From the NCBI GenBank assembly GCA_047967505.1, contig CM106538.1: DNA of 64,000 nucleotides. One strand, 5' to 3'. The translations under genes and the position numbers were made by a program. The notes under the pieces are model-generated. The model made no database searches. It had not been told where the DNA came from and worked only from the letters and a program-made list of their open reading frames with translations. This DNA comes from Dipteris shenzhenensis (lineage: Eukaryota; Polypodiophyta; Polypodiopsida; Gleicheniales). Positions 9,961-22,640 of the stretch are shown here, piece by piece; the stretch's first letter is position 1; every line of letters starts with the position of its first letter.

Positions 9961-12900
9961 AGCTCGTAGTAGAATTTTTGAAGGCTAATTTTGTACCTTT
10001 CTAGAAACATATTTCTTATTCTATGAATTAAGACGAGCATACCTCCTCTCTTGTGCTATAAGTTTCATGTAGCATTAAAAATATAAGCATGTACCTCAAA
10101 TCCATTTTTGGGAAGAATACTAGCGTAAAATTTCATTGGGAAGTATACTAGCCGCAATTTTTATTGGGAACTTTAAAGCTATCTTTCATCAATTTTGCTA
10201 TCTATCAAAAAAGGAAGACTCGAGTCCTTTTAAAAAGCTACATGGTGTTGAGGAGGATATCTTTTATATAGATGCATTATGTTGTATACATTGTTTTTTG
10301 CTTATATTTCACAAAATGACCAAACTCCCATACAAAAATAATATCCAATTCCATGGTAGGTCTTATTTTGAGAGAAAGTGTGGTGATGTCTCTTATGTAA
10401 TAGGCTTATGAATGGATAATGTATTTCTTTAACAATTATAACAAAGTATATTTTTTGGGTGGACTCTTTTGGTTTGTAGAGGTTAAGTTTAGTAAGGGGT
10501 TATTGAGCATGTGGCGATCACTTGTCTTGTTAGGTGGAGGCTCTCATGGGGGACTTTAGGGCATTAAGAGGGCTTGACAAATATGAGGAGAGGTGTGGGT
10601 GATGCAATGGAGGTATGTGGATTCACTCAGTAAATAGACATAACATCCAATGGAGAAATTACTTGAATATAACTTTGAATCCACCCTAGGCCAAATATGT
10701 TTATGTTTCTATTTGCACATTAAAATATAACAACAATGGCAATCATACATGGAATATATAGTCTTGTCTCTTACATAAATGAAGCAATCGGAAATAGGTT
10801 TATTGATTACATTTGAATTATTAGAAATTGTGAGATCTTAGTTTGGTTGAAATTTGTCTTTGCAGCAAGCAAGCAACATGCACCCATCGAATACAATGAT
10901 GAAGTAAACTCTTACAATGGCCCAAATGATGTGAAGAGTTTTCAACCATCTCCCCATAATTATCCCTCCATTGCTAAAGCAATTGGTCCTTCAAAAGAAC
11001 ATTTTATAGGTGGGGGGAATTCATTAGTATTGTTAAGCATTACACAACTATCTCATTGCACTCTTCATAGGTTTGTTTTTTAGAGAAAATTGCTTTGCGA
11101 ATATGGTACATGTAAAGTTGCCAATCCCAAGTACCCAACCTTTTTGAAAAGCGACAATTGGAAGGTTAGATACTCAACAAATCACTCTCTCACTACTCCC
11201 CTCTCTCAAGTACTTTTACTTCACTCTTTGCAACAAACTTCTTTGGTAGATAGTGAATAGAACACCCCAATCCATGAACTTTACTCTTAAATTATTATTG
11301 GTTCATGAACATCCCAACCTAAATTGGACAAACTTCTCATGCATATATTAATTATACCCACCCCACATCAAAGGGTAAATTTGATCTCAATACCCCTCTT
11401 GGATGATAGTGCTAATGATGGGTATTGGCAAACTTTTTTTCAAAAAGGTTAATATATTAAATAGGGAAAATAATCACATTGACATTCAAAACACAAAAAG
11501 GTCTAGTGAGTCTCTCAAAAGAACCTTCTTGAGACTCTAACATAAAATGTTAGCATCCTTGATTTTTGCGCATTCGCTCAAATCTCAAAACTACTTAGCT
11601 AAAAAAAAGGTGATAATAGGTTTGAGGCCCCATGATTGAAGGTGATGAAATTTCTAGCCTTCCACACTAAAAGAGGCATAGGACCTCTTAACGAGGGCCA
11701 AATAATTGCCATGCCAAGAACCTCCCCAAGAAAGGCATTCTTCTTTTTTTAAAGAAGAAAAATTTAACTGAGATGCCAAACTAGAAAATCCAAGAGTCTA
11801 CTTTACTCCAAATAAGTCTCACTCGTAGCCGGAGAATTTGTTATCAATATCCTTCCTCCATTGCTAGTACATGAAGTTCATTTTGGCACTAATCCCTTGC
11901 CACACTCTTGCAATGCTTATTTTCCATGTAGCTAAATGATTGTGTAAGGACTCTGACACTATCAAGCCTACAAATCATACTATCTTGAATTATTAGATGC
12001 TGATAAACATCGAGTTTTTTCTTTGGGTAAACATTGGTTGAGTTGCTTTTGTGGAGACTAGGAGTGCCAAGCACTTCAACCATTATTTTGCATTGGTGGT
12101 TGGGTTGGTAGGCCAACCTTCCCTTATCACCTCCAACACCTTTTCTAAAAGATTAGCGTCTTGTGGATTTAGCTAGAATTTTTCAACATTTTTGTGATGG
12201 ATAGCCAATAGCAAAATTAATCACTCTATGTATCCTTCTAGTAGGCAAGTCCCATAGTGCAAGTTGCATTTTCTATGGGGCTAATAGCTCGCCACCATTA
12301 TCAATACACTTCGACCACAAGATGCCACAATAAGGAAGTGTCCCCCTTCATGCCATCACCACCATTATTGTCAAGGAAGGAACTAAGATGCTTCCATGTT
12401 GCTACAAAGCTAGCAGAGCCTTTGGTCCTCAGAGAGAAGTGTGAGAAGAATCCAAGCTTCCAAAGGATGCCCTTCCAATTTCTCATATGGCAATACAGGG
12501 GTGGTGGTTGTGGATTTGTATAAATTCCTTGTAAGATTGTGTATTTTGGTATCATTTCATCTCGATAGTAGTGGCTTATCACTCTTTATTCAGCTCATTT
12601 ACATTCTCGTGGGAGTTTCACGCTCGCTGTAGATGTTCTTGGCATTGTCACATCTTAATTATATTGCCACGGGGACATTTTAATAAAGGAATAAATATAA
12701 AAAAAATAAAACTCATCCACACCACACCCATACACAGAAGGAAAGGGGTGCCCTTGGGAAAACGGTTTCATTGAGGCTTGAACTCTATCCCAAGTAGGCT
12801 CTAACACCTTGATCATCTGCTTGAGTGTCTGGGCCGCTGCTGCCATGGGGTACCTTTTAAAAGCCGCCTTTATCCCATCATGTGGGCTCTCTTATCAATC

Positions 12901-13654
12901 ATATGAATTACTGTAGTGGGCTAAAAGTTACTATGCATTTAATCTATGTAATGCTGATGCAAATTTCGTACCCTCATGTTGGCATTCCTTCCTAGACTTA
13001 TTACTATTTTCGAGCATTGTGTTTCAATTTTCTAAAACATCAGCTTTGTTAAGGCACTTATATAAGATGGATAGCAGCCTCAAGTCTAAGGGTCACACCT
13101 ATGAAATGTTTTGACGACTCTGCTTTTCATTATCTCCATGTCATTACTATAAGTCTCTTTACACCCTGACAGGATCCAATGTATCTCAATCTTACTGCCT
13201 TGACATTTGTCTGCATTCTACGATTTGTTATTACGACAAGCACAAGTATCCCACATTGTCCAGCAAGTATGAAAGAGAAAACGGGGTTGGTAGATTGCTG
13301 ATGATCACAATTTTCTTTTAGTATCGTAAGCATTCAGCACTCTTTGACTTAAACTAGCTGAACAATAAATTCAGATGAGAACATGAATTTTGATGCTTGC
13401 AAATATAGTCAACGAATGCAATTCATAAAAAGTGAGAGGGAGGTTGGATAGGTATCAAAGGATGTTGTCCAAGAAAGACTACACAACTCAGATAAGAACC
13501 CTTTTGAATTAGCTAGAGGTAGCCTCATAACAGATTCTCTCTCTCTTTACGGACTAAAATTTAATGCAAGAGGACTCTTCTTTTTACTTTTCACTAGAAC
13601 ATGCGTCCCAAACCCGTGAGAGAGGAATTGATGTCTGCAGGAAATATAGAGGAG
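9961..13654. other. Non-coding stretch downstream of P5CDH
   Basis: No gene could be supported. A minus-strand frame at 12846-12655 opens with MAAAAQTLKQMIKVLEPTWD and looks protein-like for ~45 codons, but it then runs into hydrophobic AT-rich sequence and no partner exons were seen. The remainder contains only short chance frames. Confidence 0.45.
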
Positions 13655-14192
13655 GATTGAAGGGATCAGAAAGAGTCCAGTAAATTACACTTAGAAAGTT
13701 ATTTGCCAAGAAATTTCAATACAGAAGTGATCTGGAAAAATCAAACCACCAGAGTTCGCTATATCAATTTCTCCTGCTTATTTGTACAGAAGACATCAAG
13801 ACTGAACGATTTACTAGTGTTGAGATCTCAACTTTCTATTGCAGACCCATGAAATTTGAGCCACTTGGTTCCATTGCACAAAATCCAAGTATCAGTTAAT
13901 TTGACATCAAGAAAGATGATCTGCATCAAGTCGACTTTCATATTCTAGACTTTCCATGAGGCTTTAGAAGCCAATGGCAGTAAGTCAGTTGATCTAATGA
14001 ACTATATGTAGAACAAGAAAACACCAAGCTCTTCAAATGAAACACACAATTTTCTTTGTACAATGCAATCTGAGTGATTAGCTCACGTAGATGGCAGCAA
14101 CGTCCAGCTATGGGATGGGACCTAAATCTTGAATGATCTCACGATGACTGTACCGAATAAGCCTGATGGCCTCTGGTTACCATGGCCACTGA
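13655..14192 (-). pseudogene. Decayed duplicate of ALDH12A1 terminal exon and 3' flank
   Basis: Positions 13655-13755 and 13980-14192 repeat, imperfectly but extensively, the block 14195-14510. A 43-nt stretch starting 13982 is identical to the one starting 14306. The duplicate covers the exon part for PEAIRL, HREIIQDLGPIP and the PST-stop end. It has single-base gaps and substitutions (for example a stop-creating change where VWSC is expected and a lost C before the HSW region), so it cannot replace the true exon. The copy nearer the gene lacks ~230 nt present between 13755 and 13980 in the far copy. Confidence 0.8.
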
Positions 14193-14406
14193 TTGAGGGG
14201 ATAAGAAAAAGAATCCACAAAATTACATTTGGAAACTTATTTGCCAAGAAATTAGGAGTCGTGTTTCAATGAATGAATTGAACTGGAAAATCCAATCACC
14301 AAGAGTAAGTCAGTTGATCTAATGAACTATATGTAGAACAAGAAAACACAAGCTCTTAAAATGAAAACACAAAATTTTGTTTGTACAATGAAATCCAAGT
14401 AATTGC

Positions 14407-14545
14407 TCATGTAGATGGCGGCAATGCCCAGCTATGGGGGATGGGGCCTAGATCTTGAATGATCTCACGATGACAGGACCAAACAAGCCTGATTGCCTCT
14501 GGTGTACCAATGCCTGCTCCCCTAGGATCTCCTGCTGGTCCAAAC
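14407..14545 (-). CDS. ALDH12A1: ALDH12A1 terminal exon m
   Basis: This 139-nt exon completes the Trp codon, then begins FGPAGDPRGAGIGTPEAIRL and ends WALPPST with a TGA stop at 14409-14407. Plant P5CDH ends in the same ..W-E-L-P-P-S-T way, so the C-terminus is full length. The acceptor is TGTAG|G. A decayed copy of this exon lies ~320 bp further downstream in the sense direction. Confidence 0.95.
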
Positions 14546-14813
14546 CTACAGAAAAAAGTTGTGCAAAATAAATAAGTGTGCACCAACCAAAAAAGACGTT
14601 CCTGTTTACACGATCAAGGTCTGAATTCGTGTCATATGAGAAGATAGCGAGGAGAACAGAAATGGTTGGAAAGCTGTGTGAAATGAAGAATGCATTAATG
14701 AAACAGATGTTCTCCTTTAACATGAGGGATGGTTGCAGTCCTCTTTCTGTCATCAGAGACAGTACAGAGAACTTCACTCCCAGAAACCCTGGAAATTATT
14801 TTGCTTGACATAC

Positions 14814-14893
14814 CAATGATTCTGTGGAGCTCCTGTTGTGCGTGCCCTGATGCCCACATATGTTGTGCCATTAACGGTCTTTCCAAGAACCTC
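14814..14893 (-). CDS. ALDH12A1: ALDH12A1 exon l
   Basis: This 80-nt exon begins EVLGKTVNGTTYVGIRARTT and ends GAPQNH plus TG, the first two bases of a Trp codon. It is the ALDH12-specific substrate-side loop. The acceptor is TGGCAG|GAG and the donor ATTG|GTATG (phase 2), completed by the G opening the last exon. Confidence 0.94.
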
Positions 14894-16552
14894 CTGCCAA
14901 GAAAAAATATGAAAGGTCAAAGCAGTACACGTCACCAGCTTCATATTTGCATAAACATACTGTGCCTAAGTATCCATGAGCAAGGAAGCAATCATTCCTG
15001 AGCTCTCCATTCTAGCCGTCCCTGAGCGCTCTTCCTCTCTCCTTTGCCATCGCCCCTATCTTCCCCTTCCACATCCCTTTCGCTCTATCTTCCCCTTCCA
15101 CATCCCTTTCGCTCCCCACCCCCACCTCTGCCCCCATGCTTCTGCTTCCCACCATCCCTCCTCCTGTGCAGGTTCTGCTGCTCCCTCCGGCTTCCCCGTT
15201 GTATGCCCTGGCCACATGCCCCCCACAGCTGCCCATGGGCAGCTTCCAACCCACCAAAGGAGCATAAGTAGCATGGCCCCCCTTCCTCCACCCTTGTTTT
15301 GCCTCCCCGTTTGTGGGGTGTTCATGTCCCCTGATGGAGGCTTCAAACTCCCCCATGTGCCCTTCATCCCCCTTCCCCATGCATTGGCTACTGGTCAACC
15401 AGTGTGTTTCTTCATTGCCTGAGCTTTCCTTTTGAGCTTAATCCCTGTGTTTCTTGTCTGCACTCCCCATAGCCATTTCTTTGCTTCCCTTCAAGAGCTT
15501 CTGCCATTTTTTTGAAGACTTGTTCACTAGAGGGAGAAGATATTTAGATGGTGACCGCAAAGTGTGGTCAGAAGATCTCTCATGAAAGCATCCCTGACAC
15601 AACTGCCATTCAGATACCGCTCTTCCCAAAGGACAAACAAAAGGTTGAGAACACTGACTAGCAGCTTCAAGACAATGCAGTTGTCAGGCGCATTGTTGGC
15701 CCCATCCCCACAAGAAGACATGTTAGAGACTAGTTTCAAGTGAGCGTCACTATAGAAGGAGAGACCAGATGCAAGATAGCTGCAGCTACAAATGCATGGT
15801 AGAATTTCTTGCATGTAGGAGTCCTTGCAACATTAAATGGAACATTGCAAGAAAAGAAAAATTGATTCTTTGCATCTTCTACCTCTTGCTATAGGTGTGG
15901 TACCCAGGCACCCTGTGCAGAAGAGAGGATAATGAAGATGGTGTGACACACTTAAACCCTCAATGTCTCTGATATCTGAATAAGATAATGCGGACATGTG
16001 ACACTTATTCTATTAATAAAAATGTGCACACACGTGTCTAGGTCCTAGGGGCAGTAGGAAGGGAAGGGTGCATTAAGGTGCATTGAATGGTAGAAGCATC
16101 CATCTCTCTCCCTCCTTGCATGTAGATCGAAATAGAAACAAGTACTCTCATGAGAGCCCTCTTCCCCATTGGAGGGCCAATTGGCATTCAAATTCTGCAT
16201 GCATTGCACACATTTGCATTCTCGAGAAGTCTGGTTCTTCACAAACTCCCTCTTTTTGACATTACTCGAGTCTTCTACCAAGCTGAATCCATGCTTGAAA
16301 ACTTCCTTTTCACACAATTGGCAAGAAGAACATCCTTCTGAACATCTAAGGCAACGGGAGTCATCCAAATCAAAGCGGACTGATTTCTTCTTCATTGTTG
16401 GCAATGTTCTCTTTGGGGCAAGAGATGGCTCTCTTGCACCTCTCGCATCTCAGCTACAATGGATATTCGCAATGATTAAACGCAACAATAACAATAGCTC
16501 TCAGCATTTTAATTAATTAAAGTCTAATCATCCTTTAAAATTTTTCCCGATG

Positions 16553-16829
16553 CAGGGCCCTTCACGGGCAGCCTCTTCTAGAAGGACTGTTTTTCTTCGA
16601 GTTTGGAAGGGTTCTCCCTTTTTCTCGGAGGTCTCTACTGGATTGAGATGGCACTATCAGCCCCAATTCTCTCTACTGGATTGAGATGGCACTATCAGCC
16701 CCAATTCTTTCTTTTTGGCTCTTGAGCTTTGCATGCATTGCATGGTGTATCCCGTATGGAGCTTGCTCTAACGGCTTTCTTTAATACTTAATAGAAGTCT
16801 CTTTTTGAAAGAAAAAAAAAAAAAAAAGG
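16553..16829 (+). mobile_element. LINE A2, 5'-truncated 3' end
   Basis: The 3' end (GAGCTTGCTCTA.., TTTCTTT, TACTT, TAGAAGTCTCTTTTT, then a 16-base A-run at 16812-16827) matches the 3' end of LINE A1 read on the minus strand at 19583-19660. CCCGATG occurs immediately before (16546-16552) and after (16830-16836), a likely 7-bp target-site duplication. It is inserted antisense to P5CDH. Internally a 38-bp block is exactly duplicated at 16632-16669 and 16670-16707. Confidence 0.75.
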
Positions 16830-17844
16830 CCCGATGACCACCTCTACTTATGCATATAATTAATTACACAATAAGCATAGAACAAATAGAATATCCTAGG
16901 CTTGCTAGGGCTATAGCTCAAGCTGGAAAATTTTGATTTAACCCCTACTAAAAGCAGTAATCAAACCTTGATGTGCAAGACGTAATGTGCATTTGAGTAA
17001 TCGTATTATTTCTCTATTCACTAGATCAAACATAAGGATTGTTGGTTGCGGATATTATGTCCACCTTATAGGTCTATCCTTATTAACCAAGCATTATTGC
17101 CTTGAGCACATGCCTAGCACATCGAGACTTGTTCCCAAGGCCTAGTCTGAAGGTACTAGAAACCCTAAAGAGTGGGTACAAAAAACCCTTTGGATGTGAG
17201 GAGCATCCAAGTCTTGTGAGGCATGCTGATTAGGTGGAGGGTGATCCGATAACGAATGGATCAAGCCCTACGGATTGTGAAATAATTCCCCATGTAGTTG
17301 AATCACCCCATGCACTAGCTCCCAACATCCTGTCACTAAATGTGATAGTTGTGGCTATCCCCATGAAAGGTGCCACCACCATAGCAAATTGCGTGATGCA
17401 AGGTGAAGACCAATATCTTTATATAGCTGACCATTACCAATGTGTTACATTTGCAGAGGATAATCGATCGGCCGTGTGAAATCCTCAAACAAGAACTTAG
17501 ATGTATGAAAAATAAACATGTGCACAAATAACAAATGAATGAGAAAAATAGTAGATCTTTATGGAAAAAGTAAGCCTTGTCAGATGGGTTAAGTTCATCG
17601 CTTCTTTTTAGTTTCCAAGGCAAAACGAAAACAGGGAAACGAGAAATGGAACGGAAACAGAAACGTTTTGGGATTTTTGGACGGGCTGAAACGGAGAAAC
17701 ACCGCGTCATCAAGAAGAGGGGGGTAGAAAAGGAGGTTTTGAGCTGAGCACACATTTAGAATGCCACAGCCTGCAGCCTACGTGTAACTTAAAGCATAGT
17801 GCATAATACATACCAGAAAGAGATATAGTGCATAAACATAGGGC

Positions 17845-18140
17845 AGAAGAGAGGGCTGAAGCGTGAAAGAGAGGGCTGAAGGAGGGGGCTGAAGAAGGGT
17901 TGAAAGAGAGCTGAAAGATGGATGGAAAAGAGGGCTGAAGGAGTTGAGGCTGAGCTTTGAAGGAGGGTTGAAGGGGAGTGGATGATGGAGGGCTGAAAGG
18001 ACTTCAAAGGAGTAAGGGAGCTCAAGGAGGACCGGAAAACCCTCAGGAGTGCAAGAGTATGAGGCTGAAGGAGTGAAGGGAGTGCAAGGTTAGAAGTGGA
18101 TGCCAAACCATAGGTAGAAACAACAAAAGGAAGCAGTGTA
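17845..18140. repeat. Purine-rich AGGGCTGAA short repeats
   Basis: The plus strand repeats variants of GAGGGCTGAA about a dozen times with irregular spacing. The open frame on the opposite strand (Ser/Leu/Pro-rich) is a product of this bias. Confidence 0.65.
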
Positions 18141-18436
18141 GGGGGTGGTTGTCTGAAAAGGCGCGTTTCAGCACATTCCAATCTAGAATCATGGCCTCTC
18201 TGCCTTAATGACTCAATTTCTTCTCTCTCTCCTATTTCACCCCACCTTGCTTGATCCCTTTCATCCCCACCTTGCCATGCATCCTCACAAGTGTTTTTGT
18301 GAACTATGTTTAAAAATCTGTTTGCAATCTCTTATTTAGCTGCCCTTCCAAGTTCCAACCTGATCATTTACAAACTCTGCAACTTGTAGGATTGCTTGTA
18401 AAAGGGAAATTAGTAAGAGTAAAAGCAGAAGATAAC

Positions 18437-18547
18437 CTGGATAAAATATGGATCATTCGAAACAACAGCTGCTGTTAGGTGTGCATGCATCCTCTCACAA
18501 GCTTCCAGCACAAGTGGCAGCTCTTCATTTTTGTAATCTGTCACAAT
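18437..18547 (-). CDS. ALDH12A1: ALDH12A1 exon k
   Basis: This 111-nt, 37-codon exon begins IVTDYKNEELPLVLEACERM and ends VVSNDPYFIQ. It matches the conserved H-A-H-L-T-A-A-V-V-S segment. The acceptor is CTGCAG|ATT and the donor CAG|GTTATC. The intron before it is only 94 bp, the shortest of the gene. Confidence 0.95.
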
Positions 18548-18641
18548 CTGCAGAGGGCCCCTTTATTCGGGTCAAAGCTGACAATGGTGGATACAGATGC
18601 TCAAAGAAAATGCATGCTCCCATACAATCATGGAAACGTAC

Positions 18642-18851
18642 TTGCAAAGGTCCAAAAATTTCAGTTGTGACAAGGTCAAAATGGCTATCTTTCAGCATCT
18701 CAGCTAGTGGAACCAAAACAGCAGTAGGTTCCAGAGCTCCATAAATTTTTGGAATATTATGATTTTGTAAAGGCTTTCCTCCAAAAAGCAATTTTGCACC
18801 AGGAATTTCCAGTAATTTCTGCACGTGATTCAGCATTTTCTCTGTTGTGAC
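18642..18851 (-). CDS. ALDH12A1: ALDH12A1 exon j (EIFGP motif)
   Basis: This 210-nt, 70-codon exon is the longest. It begins VTTEKMLNHVQKLLEIPGAK and ends LVTTEIFGPLQ. It includes KLLFGGKPLQNHNIPKIYGA and the ALDH EIFGP motif, whose Glu and Phe contact the nicotinamide ribose. The acceptor is TTCAG|GTC and the donor CAA|GTACGT. Confidence 0.95.
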
Positions 18852-19566
18852 CTGAAAAAGAACGAAATTAGATTTAAGATGCAGCAGCATTGGCAGGACT
18901 GTCTTATTTTGACTATGAAAAGATTGCGAAAAAACTTTCTAATGCAAAAATTATCTCTTACATGAAGAAAAATGGTGTGAAACCACCAGTTAAAACAAGT
19001 GATCCAATTAATGAGAAGGGAACATGAACAGAGTTTTTCTATGGAAAACCACAAACAGCAAATTAAAAAACTTGAAGTTTAAACAATGAACATTCAGATA
19101 AATGTTGCCAGTCTAAGTAGATTCTAGCTCAAACACGATCGTCAATGCCTTATTGAAATAAATCTAATGATCCCTAAGCTTGACGAATTATCCATACACT
19201 CTTGAGTTCTTTAAAGTTTGCATTCCCTTCTTGTACACACCACAAAGGGTAAGGATAATATCCAATGTGCAACCCCTGAAAGTACCACCTGTGGGATACA
19301 TTTCCCAGAACTTAATGAAATTTGTGACCCTAAACCCTAGAACTAGATTAAGTTGCACAGCGACACTTGGCATAGTGCCATATGTACAGTGCACAAAATT
19401 ATTATTGCACCATCCTCTAGGGGATCGTAGACAACTCCATTTAACTACAGTCAGATCCTTGATCTTGTTTACAATCCATGAGAGTATTATCCTATCCATG
19501 ATGAGCATAAGCCCAACAATCCTCTCCATAATGCAAAATGGTTGTAGGGTCTGACTTCACCAAGTA
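18852..19566 (-). other. P5CDH intron segment, no gene
   Basis: This is the sense-downstream part of the exon i-j intron, between the LINE A1 3' end and exon j. No coding content or repeat was recognised. Confidence 0.5.
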
Positions 19567-19569
19567 ATC

Positions 19570-19582
19570 TTTTTTTTTTTTT
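19570..19582 (-). other. LINE A1 poly(A) tail
   Basis: A 13-base T-run on the plus strand, i.e. an A-run at the 3' end of the minus-strand element, preceded in sense by GAAGTCTCTTTTTTGC, the family-A terminal sequence shared with the copy at 16.8 kb. Confidence 0.85.
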
Positions 19583-19837
19583 GCAAAAAAGAGACTTCTA
19601 AAGTAGGAAAGAAACTTGCTAGAGCAAGCTCTGTGCGGAAATACAACATGCTAGGCATGTAATAAAAAACACCTCAGAAGAATGAGGTAGAAAGAAACCA
19701 AGGCTGAGGCTGAAAATGCCAACTCAGCCCTGTAGAAGTCTCAGCAAAGAAGGGAGAGTCTCTCCAATCCTTGAGAAAAGTAACTCTCCTGGAGGAGGCT
19801 GCTCGAGATGATCCCTGCATGGTCGCCCATATGGCCA

Positions 19838-21345
19838 TCAGAGTGTGTACCGTATCTGTCCAAGTACTGGCCAAGGTCTGAGAAGGGTGAACCTGAGAAC
19901 CGCGTCCATAGCCTCAATGCATCTGGCTCTCCAAATGTGCCCTGCTACAATGCTAGCTAAAACCTCCCATGGAGAGTCAACTGAGGAATGAGCAGCCCTG
20001 AAGATAGTGGCTGGAACATCCTCTAGAGAGCATGACTCCACACAGTGTCGTCGGATGTGAAGAGCCCAAGAGGAGTCATGTCTCTCAAAGAAAACCTGGG
20101 GCCCTGAAAGAGTGAGCCAAGCCACTAATCCCCATGTCATATAGAAGGGGAGGCAAACAAAAGTGCTGAAAAGTCTTGCAATCCCCTTCCATATGATTCT
20201 TGCCTGTCTGCAATCCCAAAGGCAGTGTTGTATTGTCTCCGAAGCAAAAAGGCAACGAGGGCAAGTAGGGTCAGCCTCGAACCTGGATCTCCATTGGTTC
20301 ACTGCTATCCCACCATGAATAGAAAGCCAAAAGAAGAGAGTGATTTTTCTATTCTGATGGGATTTCCAGAGCCTCTGCCAAAAAATTTTATGCAAGTCTA
20401 CAGAAATCTGAAATTCTCCCAATGAGGAGCTCTGGTGGGACCTACAGCTGAGCTGGAATTTCTTGGCATTACTGACTGTGTAACGAAAGAAGGGGATGCC
20501 CTTCTCTCAGTGTCCTTCATCTATCCACTCCCATTCCCCAGGGTCCCACTGCAAAAACTTAATTGGGACACCTCCATAGAACCACTGTCTCCATGAGCCC
20601 AGGGCAATGAGTAGCGGGTTAGGATCCAAGTACCACTGTGAAAGAGAGCCATGCTCCATGAAGCCTACTATCCTGGCTGGCTGAAACGGTATCTCCAACA
20701 AAATACCGTCTGTGGATCTGAACAGCCTGCCCCCCGAAGAAACATCAAAGACTAGGGCATCCTCATGTGTGTTATGTAAAGCAATCACCTACAAAGGAAT
20801 GCCCAATCTGAAAAATGCCCCCATCCAAGTGGAACAAGTAATAGGCATGTCATCTGTGTTCACCCAATCCAAGGGCAAGGCTGCATCAATCTGTTGGACT
20901 CTACCTACACTCCCTCTGAGATTATAAACCACCTGGGCCTGTCAGTCTGCAGGACGCATCCTGAAGGCTTTCCATGCTCCCACAGTAGTTGCAGGGCCCC
21001 TCTCCCATCTGGGCCACTGCATGTAAAGAGAAGCTCCAAGTGGTATGCCATGCTCATCCAAAATATTGTCGTTCCACATGATAGGTTGCCTTTCATGCAG
21101 AGTAAGGCTCTGCACTGTAGATCCGGGTCAATGATATTCAAACCCCCTTCTCTTGTAGGAAGAATCAAGGTCTCCCAAGCCACCCTGGCTGTAACATCAG
21201 TTGTGCCATCCAGACCACTCCATAAAAAGTTTCGTACGGGCCTCTTGAGCTGAGTGATACAATCCCTAGAGTGGCACCAACAAGAGCATACAAACCATGC
21301 TGTGGCTACCAGAACCTGGTTAACCACCACCACTCTGGATGCCAA
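19838..21345 (-). pseudogene. LINE A1 ORF2 C-terminal region with zf-RVT motif
   Basis: Three consecutive open stretches (21345-20905, 20788-20507, 20422-19838) continue ORF2 in shifting frames: LKRPVRNFLWSG, then LPTREGGLNI, then ITLFFWLSIHGGIAVNQW and CPRCLFASETIQHCLWDC, the C..C..H..C zinc-binding signature usual at the end of plant L1-type ORF2. Confidence 0.8.
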
Positions 21346-21363
21346 GTCAAGTTTGGCTGAGCT

Positions 21364-22440
21364 CTAGAAAAGGAGCTTTCTTCTGATGCTCTCCAACACC
21401 GGAGCAAACTGTTGTGAAGGAGAGATGCCCACCCCAACCTGGCAGCCCAAATATCTGACAGAGACACCCCTCAGTACCCAAGTGAAACCAATATCATTAC
21501 CCCAATCCGGGATGTCATCATCGCAAATCCAAAAACCATTGGATTTATGCCAATTAATGTACGCACTTGCAACCGTGCAAAATAAATCCAAGGCTGTCCG
21601 GAAAGAAGTGAGTGTCTTGGGGGAGGCATCCAAAAAAACAGCCGTGTCATCTGCCAACTCACTATCCAGGAGCTCTTCTTCTCGGCGGAGAGGAAGCCTC
21701 AACCCATAAATATCAGCTTGAGACATAGCTTCCACCACAAATAGAAAAAGAAAAGGGGCAAGGGGACAAACTTGGCGGACTGATCTAGAGATCTAAAATC
21801 TGTCCCCTCTTACCCCCCCAATAAGCACCTGGCTATGGGCTGATCTGTAGAGAGAGGATACTCCTCTAATCCATGCATCTGAAAAACCAAAGCGAGATAG
21901 AGTACCCTCTAAAAAATCCCAGTCTACTCTATCATAAGCTTTCTCAAAGTCCAAGAGTAGAATGGCCAACCTTTCGCGGCTCTGCATGGCCCATTCTGAG
22001 GCATCCCAAAATGAGAAAATATTATCGAAAATACTTCTGCCATGCACAAACCCTGTCTGCGTGTCATGAATCAAATCTGAAATAAAAACCTGTAGCCGCA
22101 GACTGATCGCTTTCGCCAGAATCTTGTAAAAAGTGCCCAATAGAGTGATGGGTCTCCATTGTGACACTAGATTCCTATTACCCCCCTTTGGGATGAGATG
22201 AATGAGACCATCTGTAAGTGAGTCAGGCATCTCACCAGAGTCCCACACGCCCTGCAGGGCTGATGTAATGTGATCACCAATCTGCTCCCAAAAAGTAATA
22301 AAAAAAGAAGGGGTAAGTCCATCCAAACCTGGATACTTGCACTTGTGAAGGGCAAGTAATGCAGTCCTGAATTCTTCATTGGTGAAAGGTGCATCAAGAG
22401 AAACAAACATCTCATCCTTCACCAATACATACACTGCCAA
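21364..22440 (-). pseudogene. LINE A1 ORF2 reverse transcriptase domain
   Basis: RT motifs in order: HKCKYPGLDGLTPSFF, GLIHLIPKGGNRNLVSQWRP, ITLLGTFYKILAKAI, TGFVHGRSIFDNI, LLLDFEKAYDRVDW, then after a break SRSVRQVCPLAPFLF and DSELADDTAVFLDA (YADD altered to LADD). The nearest relatives by motif are plant L1-type LINEs. A stop near 21793 and frame changes make it inactive. Confidence 0.88.
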
Positions 22441-22640
22441 ATAACCTCTCGGGCATCATCTATGGCCTATGTGCCTGGATCTGCAGTAAGAAGGGATGTA
22501 AAAAAATATGAAGCTACACGCATGACCGCATCAAAATCTAACTGTAACACCCCGTTTGAGTCAACAAGCTGCAAGACACTATCTCTACTATGTCTGGGTC
22601 CATGAGTAGAGAAAAAGTGTTTGTTGACCTTGCCACCCAT

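Larger units (their letters stand above)
14894..18436 (-). other. P5CDH intron with skewed tracts and a LINE fragment
   Basis: This is the 3.54-kb intron between exons k and l. It contains a C-rich tract (15012-15400) that yields long but meaningless frames on both strands, a 5'-truncated LINE (16553-16829), and a purine-rich stretch (17845-18140) built of repeated AGGGCTGAA words. No additional coding exon was recognised. Confidence 0.7.

Noticed and set aside
12655-12846. First exon of a small gene (MAAAAQTLKQMIKVLEPTWD)
   Set aside because: Only ~45 protein-like codons, then AT-rich hydrophobic sequence; no second exon or known domain found.
15012-15422. Open frames of 103-148 codons on both strands
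   Set aside because: They lie in a C-rich tract; several overlapping frames on both strands are open simultaneously, the composition is biased (Pro/Ser/His or Gly/Arg), and the region is inside a P5CDH intron.
17789-18181. 130-codon Ser/Leu-rich frame on the minus strand
   Set aside because: Translation of a purine-rich repeat inside an intron; no domain.
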